Shown: positions 24,273 through 34,005, numbered from the stretch's first letter. The stretch is DNA of 38,727 nt from Pseudomonadales bacterium (GCA_030749725.1 JASMJM010000115.1:1-38727); one strand, 5' to 3'. Program-made: numbers and translations. The notes: generated from the sequence alone by a model not told the origin.

Positions 24273-24737
24273 CTAACGCCGCGAACTGTAGTCCTTAGAT
24301 AATACAACCGCTTCCTGACCGGAATCCAGTTGGAATCTCCCGATTTCAGCGTAACCACGAGCGAGGATGAAGGAGTTGAGTCGGTGATCCTCGGCGTACT
24401 CTACGAATCGCGCGTTGGCGGCACCCAATTCAATCAGTTTTCGTTCCGCATATTCGTATATGCCAGCGCCATAATCCTGCAGGTGCTCGGGGTATGTCAC
24501 AACGAAGATGCGATAACTATCGGGGGGAGCGTCAGTTGCATGCTCAACAGCGCCATAGCCGAAGACGTTGTGATCGTCTGCCAATACGAAGTGATGCTGG
24601 AACCCACGCTTCGAGAAAGAACGCCTGTTCGATAGCCATTGGTCCTGTTCACCGGCACCGGGAACGTCGAAGACTGAACGATTGGCGATTGTTAATATGG
24701 TTGACCAGTCGCCGTCTCTGGGAGATCGGAATTGCAT
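24273..24737 (-). CDS. GNAT family N-acetyltransferase
   Basis: Single GNAT domain of 154 aa. The order of elements fits: an N-terminal helix (DGDWSTILTIANRS), strand 4 region SYRIFVVTYPEHLQDYGAGIYEYAERKL with the acetyl-CoA-binding loop, and the C-terminal ARFVEYAEDHRLNSFILARGYAEIGRF helix-strand of the fold. The usual Q/RxxGxG/A loop is replaced by LQDYGAG, which keeps G-x-G. The acetyl acceptor is unknown. The gene lies between a VOC gene (20 bp) and the toroid-propeller gene (45 bp), probably in one leftward transcript. Confidence 0.85.
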   Translation of the reverse strand: MQFRSPRDGDWSTILTIANRSVFDVPGAGEQDQWLSNRRSFSKRGFQHHFVLADDHNVFGYGAVEHATDAPPDSYRIFVVTYPEHLQDYGAGIYEYAERKLIELGAANARFVEYAEDHRLNSFILARGYAEIGRFQLDSGQEAVVLSKDYSSRR

Positions 24738-24757
24738 TCAGAGTTGAGATCGCATGT

Positions 24758-25144
24758 TTACAGCACCTGGTGAATCTGTATTAGGTTGCCGCAAGTATCC
24801 TCGAACACCGCAACGATAGCAGTTCCCACATTGGCTGGTTCCGATCTAAAGCGTACGCCCAGTGCCCCAAGCCGCTCATATTCAGCACCGATCTCGTCCA
24901 CGGCAAACGAGGTCAAGGGAATGCCCGCTTCGAAGAGAGCCTGTTGATAGGTTAAAGCCGCCGGATTGAGGTTGGGCTCAAGGAGCAGTTCCGTACCATT
25001 CGGCTCCTCAGGTGAAACGACTGTCAGCCAGCGACCCTCGCCAGCCGGGAGATCCAGCTTCTTCTCGAAACCAAGCACGTCGGTGTAGAACCGAAGGGCG
25101 CTTTCCTGATCCTGGACAAGTACACTGTTCAGATTGATTCTCAT
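24758..25144 (-). CDS. VOC superfamily (glyoxalase-like) protein
   Basis: Single VOC domain, 128 aa: LNSVLVQDQESALRFYTDV at the start, WLTVVSPEEPNGTELLLEP, and the C-terminal VAVFEDTCGNLIQIHQ with the metal-site Glu replaced by Gln in IQIHQ. It is similar in organisation to PhnB/glyoxalase-like resistance proteins. The ATG at 25144 has GAGAGACTTTG just before it; the preceding TTG in frame is not needed. Third VOC-type gene in the window, clustered here with SRPBCC and GNAT genes. Confidence 0.88.
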   Translation of the reverse strand: MRINLNSVLVQDQESALRFYTDVLGFEKKLDLPAGEGRWLTVVSPEEPNGTELLLEPNLNPAALTYQQALFEAGIPLTSFAVDEIGAEYERLGALGVRFRSEPANVGTAIVAVFEDTCGNLIQIHQVL

Positions 25145-25237
25145 CAAAGTCTCTCACCGTTTGAGCTCGATGGTGCGGTTTGTCTCTGTCAACTCCGCCC
25201 GGCAGCCCTACGCATGAGTACCGGCTTGGTTGACTTG

Positions 25238-25714
25238 TTAGCCATCAGTCCTGAGGACAGTTCCGTGGCGAAGGTAGTGATTGATCCGCCTTTCCCAGTC
25301 CTGCATGAACTCTTTATAGAATTCCTCCGTAAAGGAAGCAATGAAGGTATCGCCTTCCTGCCCAAGGCTGGTATGGGTGTAGCTGACTGTCGCCGTCGAC
25401 CCCGCAACAGCCGGCTGCAGTTGAATGGTCAATTTGCACGCCGTGACATCAGGGGTGATTTTGATCATCTCCACCAAGCCATTGTCAGGTTCGTGCTTGT
25501 TGATGTACCAGATTGCGCCGGTCGACCCCGCTTCCGTAAGAAAGACACAGTCGGCTTCCGCAACACCCGATTGACAGTAGACGACCAGTGGATCCCAATC
25601 TTCAAGCCAATCCGCCTCGCGCACCGGGCACAGTAAGGGAAATACTTGCGACGGCTCAGCGACAAGCTGTTGGGTAAAGGTGCGAGTGACCCGATTGGGT
25701 TTCTCTATTCTCAT
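25238..25714 (-). CDS. SRPBCC/START-like domain protein
   Basis: Protein of 158 aa with the helix-grip plan of the SRPBCC superfamily: an early RTFTQQLVAEPSQVFPLLCPV strand-helix pair, a beta-sheet with EADCVFLTEAGSTGAIWYI, TATVSYTHTSLG, and a long C-terminal helix (FYKEFMQDWERRINHYLRH). Such proteins bind hydrophobic ligands or act as cyclase/aromatase partners. Its ATG overlaps the TGA of the S9 peptidase gene (ATGA at 25711-25714), so its translation is coupled to the peptidase. The ligand is unknown. Confidence 0.85.
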   Translation of the reverse strand: MRIEKPNRVTRTFTQQLVAEPSQVFPLLCPVREADWLEDWDPLVVYCQSGVAEADCVFLTEAGSTGAIWYINKHEPDNGLVEMIKITPDVTACKLTIQLQPAVAGSTATVSYTHTSLGQEGDTFIASFTEEFYKEFMQDWERRINHYLRHGTVLRTDG

Positions 25715-27804
25715 CGGTCCGCCGGTATGTGAGTTCTAAACCAATCCATATTGCCTTCCATCACCCGCAGTACCTGGCGCGGCTCAGCCGGGCCATGGGG
25801 TGAACGGGGATAGATCACCATCTTCACCTCCACGCCCAACCGCTTCAAAGCACGATACAGTTCGAAACCCTGACTGATCGGTACACGCCGGTCCGCCTGT
25901 CCGTGTTGAATCAGGGAAGGCGTCTTGGCGTTGCTGATTTGAAAGAGGGGCGAGCGGGCACGGTACAGTTCCTCCAGTTCCCAGAACTCGCCGCCGAAGT
26001 AATCGGGGACAAAATCGGGTATGTCGGTGGTACCGTTCATACCGATGAGGTTGGCGACCGGTGCACCGATGGAGGCTGCTTTGAAGCGGTTGGTCTGGGT
26101 GATGATCCACGCAGTCATAAAGCCGCCATAGCTCCATCCCATAACGCCCAATCGCTCGCTGTCCGCGATGCCCTCACGGACTAGATGATCAACACCGGCC
26201 ATCAGGTCAGTGTAGTCCATGCCGCCCCAGTCTGCTTTATTCAGCGCTCGGAATTCGATGCCGTATGCACCTGAGCCACGGGGATTGGCGCGCAGTACGG
26301 CATATCCTTCTGCAGCAAACGCGGCGACAGGATACAAACTCGATGCCCCTATAAATCCGCGCGTGTAATGACTGGCCGGGCCACCGTGAACGATCAACAG
26401 CAACGGGTACTTTTCATCGTTTCGATAGTCGACCGGCAACGTCAATAAACCCTCGATTTCAAGACCATCGGTGGACTGCCAGGAGATCACGCGCGTTCTG
26501 CCCAGAGGCAATTCGGGCATATCGGTGTTGGCACTGCTCACTTGAACCGGCTTGTAACGCTTGACACGACTGACGTGGGCTTCCGCGGGCCGATCCGTAT
26601 CTGCAATGACCATACCGAAGCGTGTGCCGGTCCGGTTCAGGGACACTGCGGACACAAAAGCGTCCGGTTCTGCCAGGATCTCAATCTCCTTACCGTTGGT
26701 GGGTATGGACAGAATGCGCGATGAGGTCTTGTAGAACTCGAAGGCGAGGATGCTCTTGTCTGTCGATGCCCATCCCATAGGAGTGAGATCGGCATTGGAA
26801 TTCTCCGCCAGCAATGCCGGTTCACCTCCCTTCGCCGGCATCACTGCCAGCCTGGATCGCTGCACCCAGGAAGGGGGATCATCGGTCATGACAAAGGCGA
26901 TCCGATCCCCGCTCCTCGAATAAAGAGGTGCATATTCCGAAGCATTGCTGGTCGCCAATGCACTCACTTCACCTGTTTCGATGTCGACACTTGAAATGTC
27001 GGACTCCGTCCGGTCATTCAGCTTTGGCGTCGGTGTATGCGAATAGACGACTCTGCTGCCGTCGGGAGACCAATCCAATCCTGACGCATACGAGAGACTA
27101 ACGTTGAAGTCACCTTTGGTCAGCTGTTTGGGTTTGGGTTGTTCCCCCTCTTTTGGCATCCCAACGAGCCAGATGTGTTGATACCTGTAGTCTTCATCCA
27201 CCGTGACCTGATCATCCCTTGCCTTTGATTTCTTTTTGTCCTCTTCGGTCGGTTCATTTACCATGAGAAAGGCAATCCGGTCACTACCCGGGGACCAGAT
27301 GAAATTCGTCAAGGCCGATTTAGCTTCCGTTAACTGTATTGCTTCACCGCCATCTGCCCGAATGGCATATAGGTTTGTCCAGCCGGCACGGCTAGACGTA
27401 AACGCCAACCAGTTACCATCCGGTGACCACTTCGGATTACCGGAACTGTATTCATCCGACGTAAACTGACGCTGTCTCTTACCATCGGTGTCAGCCATGA
27501 AAAGCTGAGTGATATACCGGCTCTTCTCGTCGGTCATGACCGCATGGGTTTGCGTATAGACCACCTGTTTGCCATCCGGAGCCACTCGTACATTGCCGAC
27601 TCTGCTAGTCTGCATCATCACCGCCGGGGTCCACTTTGTGACGTTCTCCTCGACATCACTCGCTTCAGTCGCAGTCTCTACACCCGTAGCTTCCTTATCA
27701 GCAGCGGACATGTCCTTGTCAGCAGCACATACAGGACCAGTCCAGACAAGAACAAGGAACAAGGTAAAGGGCCGTAGGGCTGGTAGACAAGGACGGAGTT
27801 GCAT
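25711..27804 (-). CDS. S9 family prolyl oligopeptidase-type serine peptidase
   Basis: Exported peptidase of 697 aa. The signal peptide is hydrophobic (FTLFLVLVWTGPVCAA) with a probable cleavage before DKD. The N-terminal seven-bladed propeller is marked by repeated WSPDG motifs (WSPDGNWLAF, WSPDGSRVVY). The C-terminal alpha/beta-hydrolase carries the catalytic triad Ser558 (GWSYGG), Asp638 (GQADRRVP) and His670 (RSPHGP), and the HGGPASHY oxyanion region. Members cleave peptides, usually after Pro or as acylaminoacyl peptidases or dipeptidyl peptidases. It is the first gene of a leftward set; a divergent SDR starts 164 bp away, with a CTCCCG-TTG-CGGGAG hairpin at 27902-27916 between them. Confidence 0.93.
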   Translation of the reverse strand: MQLRPCLPALRPFTLFLVLVWTGPVCAADKDMSAADKEATGVETATEASDVEENVTKWTPAVMMQTSRVGNVRVAPDGKQVVYTQTHAVMTDEKSRYITQLFMADTDGKRQRQFTSDEYSSGNPKWSPDGNWLAFTSSRAGWTNLYAIRADGGEAIQLTEAKSALTNFIWSPGSDRIAFLMVNEPTEEDKKKSKARDDQVTVDEDYRYQHIWLVGMPKEGEQPKPKQLTKGDFNVSLSYASGLDWSPDGSRVVYSHTPTPKLNDRTESDISSVDIETGEVSALATSNASEYAPLYSRSGDRIAFVMTDDPPSWVQRSRLAVMPAKGGEPALLAENSNADLTPMGWASTDKSILAFEFYKTSSRILSIPTNGKEIEILAEPDAFVSAVSLNRTGTRFGMVIADTDRPAEAHVSRVKRYKPVQVSSANTDMPELPLGRTRVISWQSTDGLEIEGLLTLPVDYRNDEKYPLLLIVHGGPASHYTRGFIGASSLYPVAAFAAEGYAVLRANPRGSGAYGIEFRALNKADWGGMDYTDLMAGVDHLVREGIADSERLGVMGWSYGGFMTAWIITQTNRFKAASIGAPVANLIGMNGTTDIPDFVPDYFGGEFWELEELYRARSPLFQISNAKTPSLIQHGQADRRVPISQGFELYRALKRLGVEVKMVIYPRSPHGPAEPRQVLRVMEGNMDWFRTHIPADR

Positions 27805-27968
27805 TTAGGATTTCCTTTGCTTTTGTTTTTTTCACATTGTCACAGGCGCCCCTTTATCATATCACTTCCGGGATTCCATCGAGCTATCACTAGACAGCAC
27901 ACTCCCGTTGCGGGAGGATAGAGCGTCGCTCCGCCCGTGTATCGAATCTGTGAAAGAGAGGCCGAACT

Positions 27969-28748
27969 ATGAAACTCGAAGGCAAGACCGCCATAGTGAC
28001 AGGTGGTAGCAGAGGCATCGGTAAACAGATCTGCCTGACATTGGCCAGGGAGGGGGCCAACGTGGTGGTGGCAGCGCGCACGGAAAACGAAGGAGAACGA
28101 CTGCCGGGAACCATCCACAAAACAGTTGAGGAGATCGAGGCGGCCGGCGGTCGAGCCTTGGCTGTCAGGACAGACATAACAGTCGATCAGGATGTCGAAC
28201 GGTTGGCCCAAACCTGCCTGGACCAGTTTGGCAGGATCGACATCCTGGTGAACGATGCTGCCGCTAACTATAACGCGATGGTGAAAGACCTGACCATCAA
28301 GAAATGGGATGTGATGATGCGGGTCAACCTTCGCGGTACGTTTGTCTGTACCAAGGCAGTGCTGCCTGCCATGATGGAACAGAAAGGCGGCAATATCATC
28401 GCCATGACCTCCATAGCCGCCAAGAGGGGAGCGCCGCCGGGAGAGGTCTGCTACAGCATCACCAAGACGGGAATTGAACTCTTCTGTTGGGGACTGGCGA
28501 AGGAAGTCAAGGAATACAACATTGCGGTCAACGATCTGTACCCCACCGGAGGCGTCGCCACTGACGGATTCAAGCAGGTGTTCAAACGTCGCAATCTGAG
28601 TGAAGAAGCTCTCAAAGGAATGGCGACACCTCAGCAAATAGCCGAAGCGGCCCTCTGGATTGCAGAGCAGGACGCCGCAACCTTTACTGGTCATTCAGTG
28701 AATCACGACGAGGTCTGGGGATTTATCGAAGGAAGGTCCAAACCCTGA
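27969..28748 (+). CDS. Short-chain dehydrogenase/reductase (HSDL2-like)
   Basis: SDR of 259 aa. Motifs: TGGSRGIG from residue 11, NDAA (variant of NNAG) at 95-98, Ser148, Tyr162 and Lys166 (YSITK). The insertion LPGTIHKTVEEIEAAGG resembles hydroxysteroid-dehydrogenase-like (HSDL2-type) proteins. It is likely to oxidise or reduce a hydroxyl or keto group on a lipid-like substrate; the actual substrate is unknown. GAGAGG precedes the ATG. The molybdopterin oxidoreductase starts 33 bp after the stop, so the two form an operon and probably act in one pathway. Confidence 0.92.
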   Translation: MKLEGKTAIVTGGSRGIGKQICLTLAREGANVVVAARTENEGERLPGTIHKTVEEIEAAGGRALAVRTDITVDQDVERLAQTCLDQFGRIDILVNDAAANYNAMVKDLTIKKWDVMMRVNLRGTFVCTKAVLPAMMEQKGGNIIAMTSIAAKRGAPPGEVCYSITKTGIELFCWGLAKEVKEYNIAVNDLYPTGGVATDGFKQVFKRRNLSEEALKGMATPQQIAEAALWIAEQDAATFTGHSVNHDEVWGFIEGRSKP

Positions 28749-28781
28749 CTGAATCGCAGAACCCGTATAGGAAAAGCTTCC

Positions 28782-31574
28782 ATGAGTGATCCGAGCGACA
28801 GTAGCAACAATTACTACAAACCCCTGCAATGGGATTCGGTTCATTGGGGCACCCACTGTGTGGACTGCTATCCAGGTAACTGCCCCATGCGGGTTTACGT
28901 AAAGGATGGCAAGATTGTCAGGGAAGAGCCCTGCGGCACCATGCCCAGCATCAACGATGAAGTACCGGATTACAATCCCATGGGATGTATGCAGGGGAGT
29001 TGCTGGAATCTTTCCCTGGAAGGTCCGGATCGTTCCATGTACCCCCTTAGACGATCCGGCGAGCGGGGCGAGGGGAAGTGGCAGCGCATCTCCTGGGATG
29101 ATGCCCTGACAGAGATTGCCGACCTAATGATCGAAGCCATTGAGGAGCATGGGCCGCGGTCCATCGTTCGGGAAGGCACCCCGGAAGCGATCGTGGCGGG
29201 ACCAACCGGTCGCTTCTACGAGGTCCTGGGAGGATTCCAGCTGGATCTCAATGCCATCATCGGTGATGTGAATACGGGGGTTTATATCACTTACGGCAAG
29301 GCTCATCTCGAGAGTTCCGCGGATGACTGGTTCCATTCGGATCTGCTGCTGTTCTGGAACAGCAATCCGGTTTATACCCGCATTCCCTTCTATCATTTTC
29401 TGTCGGAAGCCCGCTATAACGGCGCCGAAGTAGTCAATATCTCTCCCGATATCAACCCCTCCCATACCCATGCCGATTATCAGATAACCCTCGAGGGGGC
29501 CAGCGATGCCGCCTTCGGCCTCTCCCTGGTTCAGGTGATGTTTGCCGAGGATATCGCACACCTGGAGTTTATCCGCGAGCAGACCGACCTGTCCCTGCTG
29601 GTCAGGTCCGATACGCGCCGCTATCTAAGGCAATCAGATCTGCAGGAAGGCGGACTCGAGCAACAGCTTTATCAATGGCATCCCCACAAGGGGTTGTGCC
29701 AGGCTGACCGGGGCAATCTAAAACTCGATGGTGCCGCCGTCGCACTCACCGGCAGCTTCGAAGTGTCCCTGGCCGATGGCGGCCTGGTGGAAGTCCAGCC
29801 GGTCTGTGCGCTGTTGCGTCAACAGCTGGATCAGCACTTCACGCCGGAACTGGCGCAGGCCGTTACCGGCGTGCATCCGGACACGATAAGAATGTTGGCC
29901 AGGAAGATAGCCACATCACGCACCAACATTATTCATGGCATGAATGCCTGCAAGATGTATCACGGCGATCTCATCGAACGCGCCATGTGTTTGGTGTTAG
30001 CAATCAGCGGTAACTGGGGGAAGAAAGGGACGGGCCTCAGAACCTGGGGAACCGGTCTCAACGACGGAGCCATGCTCGCCATGGCGAAAAGGAAACCGGG
30101 CGCCCAGGCGGCTGAACAAGTTATGGTCAACAGGGACAACGCCATCGAACAGCTAAAGAAAGTCGACCCAACCCTGACAACTGAACTGGCCATGTCTGAA
30201 TTCACCAAGGGTAGGCGCGGCATAATGGGGCTGTTTAGCACGGATGACGGCGAGGAGGTCCCTCAAGGGACAAATTCCGCCCCTGTGTTCTGGTGGTATT
30301 ATCAGGCTGAATATGGCGAGCGTTGGAACAATCCGAAATGGAGCGATCCAACCATGCCCCGCAGCTTTGACGAATATATGCAAGAGGCCCTCGACAAGGG
30401 CTGGTGGGACGGCCTCGATCACCCTCGCAAGGATGAGGTGCCACAGGTATTGATCGAGTGTGGCGGCAATACCCTCAGACGCAGCCGTGGCGGCAAGAAA
30501 GCGCTGGAGAAACTCTGGTCCAAGCTCAATCTGATTGTCGCCATCGACTTCAAGATGACCCTCACCGCCCAGCATGCAGATTATTTTCTGCCGGCAGCCC
30601 AGCACTACGAAAAGATGGCGTTTGCCATCCCCGGACCCTACGTCGCCAATCTGACGTTGGCTGATAAGATCGTGCCGCCCGCCGGTGAGTCCAAGACGGA
30701 GTGGGAGTTGTTCCAGGCATTGCTCAACAAGATTGCGGAACGCGCATCGGAGCAGGGCTTGCAGAGCTATCAGGACCCAACCGGTCACGTTAGGAAATAC
30801 GGTGAGTTGATCAACGCCTATACGATGGATGGTTATTACCGGGATCAGGAGACATTGGTCGATGAGGAGATCCGTGATTCCGCTCTGGCAGGGACCCTGC
30901 CCGAGGGGATGACCCTCGAAAAAATGCGTGAGACTGGTTTTGTCCGGTTTATCGACATGGGAATGATGCCCCTCGCCCTGGGGCAGGCAACGACGCTGGA
31001 ACCTAACGATGTCATCACGCCGCTTCGAAATCACACGGAAAAGGGCTTCCCCTTTCCTACCTACAGCCGCAGAGCGCAATTCTACATCGATCATCCTTGG
31101 TTTCTGGAGGCCGATGAGGCCCTGCCAACCCATAAGCCCAATCCAGCGATGGGCGGCGACTATCCACTCGGCATGACTTCCGGTCACAACCGCTGGTCGG
31201 TGCATTCCATGAATCACTTCAACGAAGTGGTGCTGGGCACGCACCGGGGTTCACCAAGTGTGATGATCAGCAGTAAGGATGCTGTCGATCGGAAGGTGAG
31301 TGACGACGATATGATTCGGGTGTTCAACGACGTCAGTGAATTTCTAGCCCGTGCGAAAGTGGCAGCTAACGTCAAACCGGGGCAGATCATCTCCTACAAT
31401 GGCTGGGAGCCGATGCAGTACAAAAACTGGAGTGGTGCCAATGAGATCGAGCCGGGGATGGTCAAATGGAACGGCTTGTCCGGTGGTTACGGTCACCTGA
31501 ACTACTCACCCCTCTGCTGGCAGCCGGTGCCGGTGGATCGCTGGGTTCGCTGTGATTTTGAATTGGCTGAATAG
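28782..31574 (+). CDS. Molybdopterin-dependent oxidoreductase (DMSO reductase superfamily)
   Basis: Large catalytic subunit-type Mo enzyme, 930 aa, without Tat or Sec signal, so cytoplasmic. The N-terminal FeS region has His25, Cys26, Cys29, Cys34 and Cys69, giving H-x3-C-x4-C-x34-C or C-x2-C-x4-C-x34-C. This mixes the His-ligated (NarG/ethylbenzene-dehydrogenase) and all-Cys patterns. A GDVNTG stretch puts Asp162 near the expected Mo-ligand position. The GERGEGKW...ISWDDAL segment and the C-terminal molydopterin-binding domain (GMTSGHNRWSVHSMN) follow. The closest groups by eye are type II members that hydroxylate hydrocarbons or sterol side chains, or reduce oxyanions; I cannot choose. No FeS (beta) or heme (gamma) subunit follows. 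Confidence 0.9.
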   Translation: MSDPSDSSNNYYKPLQWDSVHWGTHCVDCYPGNCPMRVYVKDGKIVREEPCGTMPSINDEVPDYNPMGCMQGSCWNLSLEGPDRSMYPLRRSGERGEGKWQRISWDDALTEIADLMIEAIEEHGPRSIVREGTPEAIVAGPTGRFYEVLGGFQLDLNAIIGDVNTGVYITYGKAHLESSADDWFHSDLLLFWNSNPVYTRIPFYHFLSEARYNGAEVVNISPDINPSHTHADYQITLEGASDAAFGLSLVQVMFAEDIAHLEFIREQTDLSLLVRSDTRRYLRQSDLQEGGLEQQLYQWHPHKGLCQADRGNLKLDGAAVALTGSFEVSLADGGLVEVQPVCALLRQQLDQHFTPELAQAVTGVHPDTIRMLARKIATSRTNIIHGMNACKMYHGDLIERAMCLVLAISGNWGKKGTGLRTWGTGLNDGAMLAMAKRKPGAQAAEQVMVNRDNAIEQLKKVDPTLTTELAMSEFTKGRRGIMGLFSTDDGEEVPQGTNSAPVFWWYYQAEYGERWNNPKWSDPTMPRSFDEYMQEALDKGWWDGLDHPRKDEVPQVLIECGGNTLRRSRGGKKALEKLWSKLNLIVAIDFKMTLTAQHADYFLPAAQHYEKMAFAIPGPYVANLTLADKIVPPAGESKTEWELFQALLNKIAERASEQGLQSYQDPTGHVRKYGELINAYTMDGYYRDQETLVDEEIRDSALAGTLPEGMTLEKMRETGFVRFIDMGMMPLALGQATTLEPNDVITPLRNHTEKGFPFPTYSRRAQFYIDHPWFLEADEALPTHKPNPAMGGDYPLGMTSGHNRWSVHSMNHFNEVVLGTHRGSPSVMISSKDAVDRKVSDDDMIRVFNDVSEFLARAKVAANVKPGQIISYNGWEPMQYKNWSGANEIEPGMVKWNGLSGGYGHLNYSPLCWQPVPVDRWVRCDFELAE

Positions 31575-31666
31575 CTGCTACGATCCACTGGCTAAGGACC
31601 GTGACGGCTCGTGATCAGATGCATACGCTTGATTGACGGTGCATTTCCTTTGAAGGAGAACTTTGT

Positions 31667-32884
31667 ATGGCTATAGAGATACGCTCAGCCCGCGCTGACG
31701 AAATGGGAGATATGGGTGAGATTGGCGCATACGTGTATGCAGGATCTTTCGGCGATGGGCCGGACAACGTCATAGCAACGTCCAACCGCCCCGAGTGGAC
31801 CCTCTGTGCCTTTGTCGATGGTCAGATGGCATCCATGTTCAGCACAATACCTTTTACCGTTCGTGTGCTGGGCAATGCAGTCCCCATGGGCGGTGTATCT
31901 TCCGTCGGTACGCTGCCGGAGTTCAGACGTCGCGGCCTGGCGCGCAGTCTGATGACACAGGCTCTGTCCGATATGCACGAGCGTGGTCAGCCAATCGCTT
32001 CACTTTGGGCATCGCAGGCAGCCATCTATCAACGCTATCAGTTTGCCATGACCACCGTACAACGCAGTTACAGTGTCGACACGGTGGATATCGGGTTCTA
32101 CGATGGTGATATGGGAAGTTGCGAAGTCACTCGGGTTGGCGTCAGTGAGGGTTACGACATCATCAAACCGTTGTATATAGAGTACATCAAAGACCGTATC
32201 TGCTATCTGCATCGGGCAAAAACTCTGTGGCAATTCAACGCGCTGGAAGAGCGCAGCGAAGATGGCCCAACCCAGATTGCCGTCTGCCGCGACGGCAGAG
32301 GTGCGCCTGTGGGTTACATCATCTACACGGTCAGATCAGGTCGCACCGGCCACCGCTCTCGTGATCAGGAGATGACTGTACGTGATTTTGTCTGGCTGAC
32401 CCATGACTGCTACCGAAGTCTGTGGCGATTTATTGCCAGCCACGATCTGGTGGGTACAGTTCGGTGGCAGTCTGCGCCGCTCGACGATCCTGCGCCGGAG
32501 CTGTTTATCGAACCTCGGCAGTTACACACACGAGACCAGGAAGGCGCCTGGTTTCGGGTAGTCGATGTGCCCGCTGCATTGGCTGCAAGGGGTTACATGG
32601 GTTCCGGCACGATCAAAATCGGTATCGACGAGGATCCACTCGCACCTTGGAACACTGGCACACACGAACTGACCGCTTCGACAGAAGGAGCGGAAGTGAA
32701 GTCGTTAGACGGTACGCCTGATATACAGCTTTCAGCGAAGGCGCTGGCCTCACTTTACACGGGATTTCACAGTGCCGGGGTGCTGGCCGGGTGGGGTCTG
32801 CTCAAGGGTGAGCCGAGTTCCATACAGCTCGCCGAGCGCATATTCGCGACACCCCACGCTCCCCACTGCCCCGACCATTTCTAG
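31667..32884 (+). CDS. Eis-like GNAT N-acetyltransferase
   Basis: Protein of 405 aa with the three-part plan of the Eis family. The N-terminal GNAT domain has the acetyl-CoA loop FRRRGLARSLM (about residues 85-95) preceded by PMGGVSSVGTLPE. A second GNAT-like domain follows (HRAKTLWQFNALEE, VGYIIYTVR, DFVWLTHDCYRSLWRF). The SCP2-like C-terminal domain carries LSAKALASLYTGFHSAG. Eis enzymes acetylate aminoglycosides or other amines at several positions, but many homologues are uncharacterised. A GAAGGAGAA site precedes the ATG. It stands 93 bp after the Mo enzyme and might be in the same transcript. Confidence 0.92.
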   Translation: MAIEIRSARADEMGDMGEIGAYVYAGSFGDGPDNVIATSNRPEWTLCAFVDGQMASMFSTIPFTVRVLGNAVPMGGVSSVGTLPEFRRRGLARSLMTQALSDMHERGQPIASLWASQAAIYQRYQFAMTTVQRSYSVDTVDIGFYDGDMGSCEVTRVGVSEGYDIIKPLYIEYIKDRICYLHRAKTLWQFNALEERSEDGPTQIAVCRDGRGAPVGYIIYTVRSGRTGHRSRDQEMTVRDFVWLTHDCYRSLWRFIASHDLVGTVRWQSAPLDDPAPELFIEPRQLHTRDQEGAWFRVVDVPAALAARGYMGSGTIKIGIDEDPLAPWNTGTHELTASTEGAEVKSLDGTPDIQLSAKALASLYTGFHSAGVLAGWGLLKGEPSSIQLAERIFATPHAPHCPDHF

Positions 32885-33003
32885 ACAATGGTGGAAGGTT
32901 GGAACCGGCAAGAGCGATTGCTATATCCACACTGGAAATGGGATTGATATGAATATTGCCACATGTTCAGATACCGCGACTGCATCCATTGGGAGCTATC
33001 TGA

Positions 33004-34005
33004 ATGAAGGCGCTATTGTGTCGGCAAATCGGTGATCTAGGCAATTTGGCAGTGGCGGAGATTGCGGAACCTGCTCTCCCCCCGGATAGTGTTCGCATCG
33101 CAGTACACGCAACTGCGTTGAATTTCCCCGATGTCCTCGTTGTACGCGGACAATATCAAAGTCGTCCTGCTCTCCCCTTTGTACCTGGACTGGAGTGCGC
33201 CGGTGAAGTATTGGAAGTCGGCGAGTATGTCACGCAGTTCAAGTCAGGTGATCGAGTCATGGCGAATCCGTTATCGGGCGCGCTGGCAGAGGAGGTATGT
33301 TGCCCGGTCGAGAGAGTTCTTCACGTGCCGGACAACGTTTCGTTGGCCGATGCTGCTGGATTCATCACCACCTATGGCACCAGCTATCACGCCTACGTCG
33401 ATCGCGGCGCCCTGCAAGCGGGCGAAACCGTTTTGGTACTCGGTGCGGCGGGCGGAGTCGGCCTAACAGCTGTTGAACTGGCCAAAGTGATGGGGGCAAA
33501 CGTCATTGCTGCCGCCAGCACTGAGGACAAGCTACGCCTCTGCCGGGATTATGGGGCCGACGAGTGCATCGATTACACGAGGGAATCCATCAAGGATCGT
33601 GTCATGGAAATAACCGGCGGCAGGGGGGTCGACGTTGCTTACGACCCGGTCGGCGGCGATGCCATGTTCCAAGCTTTACGCAGCATGGCCCTGGGAGGTC
33701 GCCTGCTGATAATCGGTTTTGCCAGTGGCACCATCGGAGAGATTCCCGCCAATCGATTATTGCTGAGACAATCTCAAGCAGTGGGAGTGGTATTCGGCGC
33801 CTGGGCTGCAGACTTTCCCGACAAGTTTCGTGACCGAATGAGTGTACTGACGGATTGGTGGCGTCAGGGCAAGTTGAGACCACACGTCTCGCAGACGTTT
33901 CCTCTGTGCGATGGAGTTGCCGCACTGCAAGTACTGGCAGAGCGTAAAGCAATGGGCAAGGTGGTGATCACTATGGACCGAGTCACGAATGACCGGGTCG
34001 CGTAA
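33004..34005 (+). CDS. Zinc-free MDR, NADPH:quinone oxidoreductase-like
   Basis: MDR-superfamily reductase without zinc ligands, 333 aa. It shows NFPDVLVVRGQYQSRPALPFVPGLECAG in the catalytic domain and the NADPH motif LGAAGGVGLTAVELAK (about residues 145-165). Such proteins reduce quinones or enoyl compounds using NADPH. The GGGAG eight bases before the ATG supports the start. The C-terminal MDRVTNDRVA and the TAA stop lie in a 15-bp tandem repeat (33976-34035), so the last residues are repeat-derived and may be non-native. Confidence 0.92.
   Translation: MKALLCRQIGDLGNLAVAEIAEPALPPDSVRIAVHATALNFPDVLVVRGQYQSRPALPFVPGLECAGEVLEVGEYVTQFKSGDRVMANPLSGALAEEVCCPVERVLHVPDNVSLADAAGFITTYGTSYHAYVDRGALQAGETVLVLGAAGGVGLTAVELAKVMGANVIAAASTEDKLRLCRDYGADECIDYTRESIKDRVMEITGGRGVDVAYDPVGGDAMFQALRSMALGGRLLIIGFASGTIGEIPANRLLLRQSQAVGVVFGAWAADFPDKFRDRMSVLTDWWRQGKLRPHVSQTFPLCDGVAALQVLAERKAMGKVVITMDRVTNDRVA

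Noticed and set aside
27840-28694. 284-codon open frame antisense to the SDR at 27969
   Set aside because: Shadow of a well-supported SDR; no motifs and no ribosome site.
30153-31244. 363-codon open frame antisense to the molybdopterin oxidoreductase
   Set aside because: It lies wholly within a gene with clear family motifs, has no recognisable domain, and is explained by codon bias on the opposite strand.
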